DNA of 39,186 nucleotides from positions 1-39,186 of the forward strand of contig VBKL01000087.1 in the NCBI GenBank assembly GCA_005879805.1, written 5' to 3'. The notes below the pieces were generated by a model. That model saw only the letters and a program-made list of their open reading frames with translations. It did no database searches and was not told the DNA's origin. Source of the DNA: Deltaproteobacteria bacterium. GTDB taxonomy: Bacteria; Myxococcota; Myxococcia; Myxococcales; 40CM-4-68-19. Each line of letters begins with the position of its first letter. Position 1 is the first letter of the stretch. Both the position numbers and the translations under genes were made by a program. Below, in pieces: positions 34,270 through 39,186 of this stretch.

Positions 34270-37047
34270 GTGGCGTTGCGCTACGCCGTCGGGATCGATC
34301 TCGGCACCTCGAACACCGCCATCGCCTACGCCCACCTGGAAGCGAAGGATCCCGGCGCGTCGGTAGAGATCTTTCCCCTCCCGCAGCTCGTCGCCGCCGG
34401 CGAAGTGACGGCGCGTCCGCTCCTGCCTTCGCACCTGTATCTGCCCGGCGAGCACGAGCTGCCGCAGGGCGCCCTTTCCCTGCCCTGGGAGGAGCGGGCT
34501 TTGCCTGCGACGGGCGGAGGCCGCAGGGCCGGAGCATACGGTGACCGGACCGATCCCGCGCCCGCGGTCGGAATCTTCGCTCGCGATCAAGGTGCCCGCG
34601 TCCCTGGTCGCCACGTCGCATCGGCGAAGAGCTGGCTGTGCCATCCCTCGGTGGACCGCACCGCGCGCATCCTGCCGTGGGGCGCTCCGCCCGAGGTCGG
34701 GCGCCTTTCCCCGGTGGAGGCGAGCGCGCGGATCCTCGCGCACTTGCGCTCCGCCTGGGACAGCGCGCATCCACAGGCGCCGCTCGCCGAGCAGGACCTG
34801 GTCGTCACCGTGCCCGCCTCTTTCGACGAAGGCGCCCGCGCGCTCACGCTCCGGGCCGCCCAGGATGCGGGCCTCACCCGCCTCGTCCTCCTCGAGGAGC
34901 CGCAGGCCGCCTTCTACGACTGGACGAGGGTGCACCGCGCGTCGCTCGCGGAAGAGCTCGAGGCGGTCCGCCTCATCTTCGTCTGCGACATCGGCGGAGG
35001 TACCACCGACTTCACGCTGGTGGTCGCGGATTCGAAGGGCGAGACTCCCACGCTCCGGCGCGTCGCGGTCGGTGACCACCTGCTGCTCGGCGGCGACAAC
35101 ATGGACATCGCGCTCGCGCGGTCCGTCGAGGCGCGGCTGTCCACCAAGCTCGGCGCCGGGCAATGGGGCGCGCTCGTACAGGCTTGCCGCGTCGCCAAGG
35201 AGCGGCTGCTCTCGAGCGATGCGCCGGAAGAGCTGTCCGTCTCCATTCCCGGAACGGGCTCGCGGCTGGTCGGCGGCGCGCTGTCCGCTGCGCTCCGGCG
35301 CGATGAGGCGCGCACGCTGCTCCTCGACGGTTTCCTGCCCGAGGTGGCTCGCGATGCGGCGCCCGCCCGCGCTGCCCGGGCGACCGGGCTCGCCGAGCTG
35401 GGCCTGCCGTACGCAGCCGATCCGGCCATCACCCGGCACGCGGCCGCGTTCCTTCGGCGCCATGCGCCTACCGTTGCCGAAGCCATCGGCACGGAGCCGG
35501 GGGAATTGCGGCTCGATGCCATCCTCTTCAACGGTGGGGCTCTCGCCGCCGATGCGCTCGCCTCGCGCCTGATGTCGGTCTTGCAGTCCTGGCAGGCCAC
35601 GCCGCTCAAGCGGCTCCGAAACGACGCGCCCGATCTCGCGGTCGCGCGCGGCGCGGCCATGTACGGGCTCGTCCGCCGTGGCCTCGGGCTGCGCATCGGC
35701 GGCGGAAGCCCGCGCACCTATTACGTCGGCGTGTCGTCCGAAGGCTCGACGGGCGCGCTGTGCATCGTGCCGCGAGGCGCCGCGGAAGGAGATCCGCAGG
35801 AGGTCCCCGGCCGCACCTTCGGCCTGGTCCTCGGCAAGCCAGTCCGCTTCCGGCTCTTCGCCGCGAGCGGGTACCGCGCCGAGCAGCCCGGCAATCTGGT
35901 CCCCATCGACGAGGACCTGACCGAGTTGCCTCCCTTGCAGACCGTCGTGCAGGGCGAAGGGACCGCGCAGGTGCGGCTGCGATCGGCGCTCACCGAGATC
36001 GGCACCCTCGAGCTTTCCTGCGTTGCCGAGGCGGCCGCGTGGAAGCTCGAGTTCCAGCTCCGGCAGTCGTCCGCGGGCGACAACGAGGGCAGCGGCGCCG
36101 TCGGGGCGCTCCCCCGCACCATCGACCAGGCCCGCGACGTGATCCAGCAAGTCTACGGAAAGAAGCCCCGCGAGATGCAGGGGCGCGAGGTCAAGGACCT
36201 CTGGCGCAACCTCGAGCGCGCGCTCGGCGACCGCGCCACCTGGACGGCGGCGACCAGCCGCGATCTGTGGAGCGTGCTCTGGGCGGGCGCGCAGAAGAGG
36301 CGGCGCACCGCCGACCACGAGCGCCTCTTCCTGCAACTGTGCGGATACACTTTGCGTCCGGGGTTCGGCGCGCCCCTCGATTCCTGGCGCTGCGAGCAGG
36401 TCTTCACGCTCCTTCCGCAAGGCGTCACCCACCACAAGGAATCGGCGGTTTGGGCGGCGTACTGGATTCTCTGGCGGCGCATCGCCGCCGGCCTCGGCGA
36501 TGCCGAGCATGCCGCGCTGTTCGCCGCCATCGAGGCCCACCTGCGCCCGCAGCCGAAGGGCCGCGTCGCGAATCCGGGAAAGAAGCCGCCGGGCCTCGCG
36601 ATCGACGAGATGGTGCGTCTGCTCGGCGCCCTCGAACGGCTGGAGCCGGCGAAGAAGGTCGAGGCGGGAGGTTGGCTCATCGACCGCTTGCGCGCGGGCG
36701 ACGCGCCCGGGGTCGCTTGGGCGCTCGGGCGTCTGGGCGCGCGGGTCCCGGTGGCGGGCGCGGCACACCACACCGTGCCGCAGGAAGTGGCCGCCTCGTG
36801 GGTCGAATTCCTGCTCGGGATCGATGCTCCGGAGGCGTCGTTCGCGCTCGCGCAACTGGCGCGGCTCTCCGGGGATCGCGCGCGGGATCTGCCGGACGAC
36901 TTGCGCGAGCGAGTGGCTGCGACGCTCGAGCGCCGCCGGAGCCCCCCGGAATGGGCGCGCGCCGTGCGCGAGGTGGTCTCGCTGGGAGCGAGCGACGAGC
37001 AGCGGATATTTGGGGAGTCGCTGCCGCTGGGGTTGCACCTGGCGTGA
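34270..37047 (+). CDS. Divergent Hsp70-family protein 2 with DUF3731 C-terminus
   Basis: The 925-residue protein starts with GTG 2 bp after the first hsp70 stop. Residues 1-600 parallel protein 1: IDLGTSNT (D10), CDIGGGTTDF (D240), LGGDNMDIALA and LFNGGAL. Residues from about 612 to the end are a helical DUF3731 domain (TIDQARDVIQQVYGKKPREMQGREVKDLWRN). Compared with protein 1 it has a 20-residue insertion at residues 74-93, in a surface loop of subdomain I, that coincides with the 40-bp dispersed repeat. The triad suggests a complex of one membrane protein and two ATPases. Confidence 0.92.
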   Translation: MALRYAVGIDLGTSNTAIAYAHLEAKDPGASVEIFPLPQLVAAGEVTARPLLPSHLYLPGEHELPQGALSLPWEERALPATGGGRRAGAYGDRTDPAPAVGIFARDQGARVPGRHVASAKSWLCHPSVDRTARILPWGAPPEVGRLSPVEASARILAHLRSAWDSAHPQAPLAEQDLVVTVPASFDEGARALTLRAAQDAGLTRLVLLEEPQAAFYDWTRVHRASLAEELEAVRLIFVCDIGGGTTDFTLVVADSKGETPTLRRVAVGDHLLLGGDNMDIALARSVEARLSTKLGAGQWGALVQACRVAKERLLSSDAPEELSVSIPGTGSRLVGGALSAALRRDEARTLLLDGFLPEVARDAAPARAARATGLAELGLPYAADPAITRHAAAFLRRHAPTVAEAIGTEPGELRLDAILFNGGALAADALASRLMSVLQSWQATPLKRLRNDAPDLAVARGAAMYGLVRRGLGLRIGGGSPRTYYVGVSSEGSTGALCIVPRGAAEGDPQEVPGRTFGLVLGKPVRFRLFAASGYRAEQPGNLVPIDEDLTELPPLQTVVQGEGTAQVRLRSALTEIGTLELSCVAEAAAWKLEFQLRQSSAGDNEGSGAVGALPRTIDQARDVIQQVYGKKPREMQGREVKDLWRNLERALGDRATWTAATSRDLWSVLWAGAQKRRRTADHERLFLQLCGYTLRPGFGAPLDSWRCEQVFTLLPQGVTHHKESAVWAAYWILWRRIAAGLGDAEHAALFAAIEAHLRPQPKGRVANPGKKPPGLAIDEMVRLLGALERLEPAKKVEAGGWLIDRLRAGDAPGVAWALGRLGARVPVAGAAHHTVPQEVAASWVEFLLGIDAPEASFALAQLARLSGDRARDLPDDLRERVAATLERRRSPPEWARAVREVVSLGASDEQRIFGESLPLGLHLA
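34488..34527 (+). repeat. 40-bp dispersed repeat, copy 2 (inside hsp70 gene 2)
   Basis: Identical to 12677-12716 read on the minus strand. It lies within a 60-base insertion (34489-34548) that is absent from the paralog hsp70 gene. The insertion is a multiple of three and keeps the frame; the repeat part is translated as [12 protein letters not shown], the same reading as at pyrH. Confidence 0.9.
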
Positions 37048-37081
37048 ACGGCTCTTCGGACGGAGTGATACCGTCCGCTGC

Positions 37082-37882
37082 GTGACCCGCTACATCCACG
37101 GCGAAACGGACCCGGTAGAGATCTCCCGCCTCGAGACCCAGGCCCGCTTCCTCTCCCGCTGGATCCTCGACGGCGTCGAAATCGGTCCGGGATCCTTCGT
37201 CCTCGACATGGCCTGCGGGACCGGAGCCATGTCGCGGCGTCTGCGGGCGCGGTTCCCCGACGTGCACCTGTTCGGCTGCGACATCTCCCAGAACCAGCTT
37301 CTCGCCGCCCGCGCCGAGCAGGAACGGGTCCGCGATCGCTTCCCGCTCGTCCGCTGCACCGCCGCGGCGCTCCCCTTCTTTTCCACCACCTTCGACGCCG
37401 TCCACTGCTCGTGGCTGCTCGAGCACGTTCCGCGGGAGGAGACCATCGCCATCCTGGGCGAGGCGCGGCGCGTGCTCCGTCCGGCCGGAGTCGCCTACCT
37501 CTGCGAGGTGGAAAACGAAAGCCTTCTCTTCTGGCCGCGCAACCCGCTGCTCGAGGAGTGCTTCCGGGCGCTCTGGGAAGTCCAGGCGGCGGGCGGCGGG
37601 GACCCGATCATCGGCCGCAAGCTGCACGGCCTTTGCACGGCGGCCGGGTACTCACGGACCGACGTGATTCCCACCACCCAGCATTTCCACGCGGGCTCCC
37701 CACCCGGCTATTACCACGCAATGATTCATGAATTCGCAGAAATCCTGCGCAGTGCGCAAGACGCGCTGCCGGGCCCCCTGCGCGGTCGCGTCGAACAGGC
37801 GTGCAGTGATCTCTACGACCTCGAGCGGCAGCCAGGCTCGTCCTTCACGTACACATTCTTCCGTGCGCGGGCCCACGTTTGA
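37082..37882 (+). CDS. Class I SAM-dependent methyltransferase
   Basis: The 266-residue protein has a Rossmann-type methyltransferase core. Motif I is [12 protein letters not shown] (about 40-51), motif II ends with the acidic residue in [12 protein letters not shown], and motifs IV/V are in [14 protein letters not shown] and [18 protein letters not shown]. The substrate is unknown; UbiE/Coq5-like and polyketide methyltransferases share this form. The GTG start lies 35 bp after the hsp70 stop, with no visible strong ribosome site, so co-transcription with the Hsp70 genes is plausible but not shown. Confidence 0.88.
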   Translation: MTRYIHGETDPVEISRLETQARFLSRWILDGVEIGPGSFVLDMACGTGAMSRRLRARFPDVHLFGCDISQNQLLAARAEQERVRDRFPLVRCTAAALPFFSTTFDAVHCSWLLEHVPREETIAILGEARRVLRPAGVAYLCEVENESLLFWPRNPLLEECFRALWEVQAAGGGDPIIGRKLHGLCTAAGYSRTDVIPTTQHFHAGSPPGYYHAMIHEFAEILRSAQDALPGPLRGRVEQACSDLYDLERQPGSSFTYTFFRARAHV

Positions 37883-37920
37883 CCCTCGCTTGCGAGGTCT
37901 GCTACTTCGATTTTGCAACC

Positions 37921-37937
37921 GGACGGGGGGACCGTCC
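37921..37937 (+). promoter_or_regulatory. Hairpin in the cold-shock mRNA leader
   Basis: A 6-bp perfect stem, GGACGG/CCGTCC, closes a 5-base G-rich loop. It ends 21 bases before the cold-shock ATG and about 9 bases before its AGAAGG ribosome site. Leader structure in cold-shock genes can affect translation with temperature. It could instead help end the preceding methyltransferase transcript; no U-tract follows. Confidence 0.4.
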
Positions 37938-37958
37938 GATAAACAAGAAGGTCAGCCA

Positions 37959-38159
37959 ATGGCGCAAGGTACCGTCAAGTGGTTCAACGACAGCAAGGGT
38001 TTCGGTTTCATCTCGCAGGAGGGCGGCGAGGACGTCTTCGTCCATCACACCGCCATCCAGATGGATGGTTTCCGTTCGCTCACCGAAGGGGAGCGGGTGG
38101 AGTTCGAGGTGACGAAGGGACCGAAGGGGCTGCAGGCGCAGAACGTCCGTAAGGCTTAG
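37959..38159 (+). CDS. Cold-shock protein (CspA family)
   Basis: The 66-residue protein is a single cold-shock domain with both RNA-binding motifs: KGFGFIS (RNP1) and VFVHHT (RNP2). [16 protein letters not shown] at the start and PKGLQAQNV near the end are canonical. It binds single-stranded RNA and DNA and loosens mRNA structure during cold or growth transitions. The ATG has AGAAGG about 9 bases upstream. It is followed by a clear terminator hairpin. Confidence 0.97.
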   Translation: MAQGTVKWFNDSKGFGFISQEGGEDVFVHHTAIQMDGFRSLTEGERVEFEVTKGPKGLQAQNVRKA

Positions 38160-38190
38160 GCCGCGCCCGAAAGCGCCGTTCTTCTACGAG

Positions 38191-38228
38191 GGCCGTCCGG
38201 CGGAAGCCGGGCGGCCTTCGCGCTTTCT
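38191..38228 (+). terminator. Intrinsic terminator after the cold-shock gene
   Basis: An 11-bp stem (38191-38201 with 38206-38216, one G-U pair) closes a GGAA tetraloop, followed by a T-containing tail TTCGCGCTTTCT. It lies 31 bases after the cold-shock stop codon and also 27 bases beyond the end of the convergent ClC gene, so it may serve both. Confidence 0.72.
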
Positions 38229-38242
38229 AGACGCCGGCCTGG

Positions 38243-39184
38243 CTAGGCGGGGCGTCGGCGCGCCAGCGCGCGCAAGTCGAGGTGCTGCTCGGCGAGATCG
38301 ACCTCGTCGAGGCGCTGGCGGTGCGCGGTGAGCAGATCGCTGCGGGTCAGCATGCCGAGGACCTTGCGAGGCTCGTCGCGGGAAACGACCGGCAGCCGGC
38401 CGACCCCTTCGCGCACCATGTGATCGGCCGCCTCCCGCAAGGTGCTGTCCTCGAAGACGATGGCCGCGCTGCGGCGGAGGAGGGCGCGTACCCGCTCCGA
38501 GCCCGGCACCCGCGGATCGAGCAGATCGCGCCGCGTGACCACGCCGACGAGGAGTCCGTCCCCGTCGACGACCGGGAATCCCTGGTGGGTCGCACCGCGC
38601 TCGCCGGACTGCGCGAAGGCGCGTACCTCGTCGAGCGACTGATCCGCCCGCAGCGCCACCACCGGCTTCGCCGCCGCGGCGCCGGCCTGGATCTGATCGA
38701 GGAAGTCGGCGGCGTACTCGCCGGGAACCCGCACGCCCCGCCGGGCGATCTTCTCGGTCATGATCGTGTTGCGCATGAAAAGGCAGGAAATGAGGAAGGC
38801 CGCGCTGCAGCCGCCCAGGAGCGGCAAGAGCCCCATCGGTTGCCTGGTGGTCTCGAAGGCGAAGATCACCGAGGCGAGCAGCGCCCTGGACGCTCCGGTG
38901 AACATCGCCGCCATGCCCACCAAGGCGGCTACCCGCACGTCGATCCCGAGATGGGGGAAGAGGGCGAGCGAGAGCGCTCCGAGCGAAGCACCCAGGCCGC
39001 CTCCGATGGTGAAGAGGGGCGCGAGCGTACCTCCCGAAGTGCCGCTTCCGAGCGAGACGCACCAGGAGACGAACTTCACCACGCAGAGGATGGCGACGGC
39101 GCGAATGGTGAGGTCGCCGGAGAGGATGCTGTCGATGTTGTCGTAGCCGACGCCGAGGGTACGCGGGACGAAGTACCCGCAAAT
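38243..39184 (-). CDS. ClC-family chloride channel/transporter with C-terminal CBS pair, N-terminus missing
   Basis: The frame is open to the window's right edge, so only about 313 C-terminal codons are seen. The channel signature is clear: GYFVPRTLGVGYDNID, then GSGTSGGTLAPLFTIGGGLGA and AALVGMAAMFTGASRALLASVIFAFE, as in ClC H+/Cl- exchangers and channels. Two CBS domains follow (about the last 145 residues), with GFPVVDGDGLLVGVVTRRDLL and GVGRLPVVSRDEPRKVLGMLTRSDLL, which usually sense nucleotides. The first selectivity-filter motif and the gating glutamate lie outside the window, so channel and exchanger cannot be told apart. Confidence 0.93.
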   Translation of the reverse strand: MCGYFVPRTLGVGYDNIDSILSGDLTIRAVAILCVVKFVSWCVSLGSGTSGGTLAPLFTIGGGLGASLGALSLALFPHLGIDVRVAALVGMAAMFTGASRALLASVIFAFETTRQPMGLLPLLGGCSAAFLISCLFMRNTIMTEKIARRGVRVPGEYAADFLDQIQAGAAAAKPVVALRADQSLDEVRAFAQSGERGATHQGFPVVDGDGLLVGVVTRRDLLDPRVPGSERVRALLRRSAAIVFEDSTLREAADHMVREGVGRLPVVSRDEPRKVLGMLTRSDLLTAHRQRLDEVDLAEQHLDLRALARRRPA

Positions 39185-39186
39185 GC

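Noticed and set aside
34048-37038. 996-codon minus-strand frame opposite the second hsp70 gene
   Set aside because: It mirrors a real gene on the other strand, has no recognisable domain, and its composition is that of an antisense codon shadow.
1-39186. tRNA, rRNA, CRISPR arrays, insertion sequences or prophage
   Set aside because: No repeat-spacer pattern, transposase, integrase, phage structural gene or cloverleaf-like sequence was seen on reading both strands, though a tRNA search program would be more sensitive.

Overview
The window is about 39 kb of very GC-rich, gene-dense bacterial chromosome. Several families point to a member of the Myxococcota, perhaps near Anaeromyxobacter: an MXAN_5187-type protein, a DUF4388 protein, a GltJ/AgmX-like zinc-ribbon/GYF/TonB-C protein, and many lipoproteins. 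This placement is an inference from gene content. I saw no rRNA or tRNA gene, CRISPR array, transposase or prophage, and no gene-free stretch longer than about 300 bases.

Layout. At 1-276 is the C-terminus of a class A penicillin-binding protein (+). From 283 to 6569 runs a minus-strand set: TPR lipoprotein, DsbA-like lipoprotein, DUF4388 protein, TruD and the MXAN_5187-type sensor-like protein. A plus-strand pair, radical SAM protein and DHH phosphoesterase, occupies 6640-9159 and faces a YceI protein across a 13-bp-stem hairpin. From 18058 down to 9208 is a long minus-strand array: a small basic zinc-knuckle protein behind a near-consensus promoter with an overlapping palindrome, the GltJ-like protein, two bacterial-microcompartment pentamer (BMC-P, EutN/CcmL) proteins, an orphan N6-adenine DNA methylase, RmuC, PyrH, Frr, glutamate-cysteine ligase and YceI.

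The most coherent system is the minus-strand operon 24388-18166. It encodes a MaoC hydratase, an acyl-CoA dehydrogenase, a second MaoC hydratase, a B12-dependent acyl-CoA mutase large subunit, a B12-binding domain fused to an epimerase, a crotonyl-CoA carboxylase/reductase (Ccr) and an unknown protein. Most neighbours overlap by 1-4 bases. The set matches the central steps of the ethylmalonyl-CoA pathway. The mutase gene is broken: about 75 conserved codons are missing and the frame is lost at about 21396.

From 24603 to 30880 are a parvulin-type lipoprotein, a secreted unknown protein, a fatty-acid desaturase, a 5'-nucleotidase with a small membrane protein, and a zinc-peptidase lipoprotein. 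A plus-strand block, 30972-38159, carries a LEA-type lipoprotein, DUF2760, two tandem divergent Hsp70 proteins (the second with a DUF3731 tail), a methyltransferase and a cold-shock protein. A ClC channel with CBS domains runs off the right edge (-).

An exact 40-bp repeat occurs twice, at the start of pyrH and inside the second hsp70, where it is part of a 20-codon in-frame insertion absent from the first hsp70. Both copies read as the same peptide. This looks like a dispersed element that can live inside coding sequence, similar in principle to Rickettsia palindromic elements.
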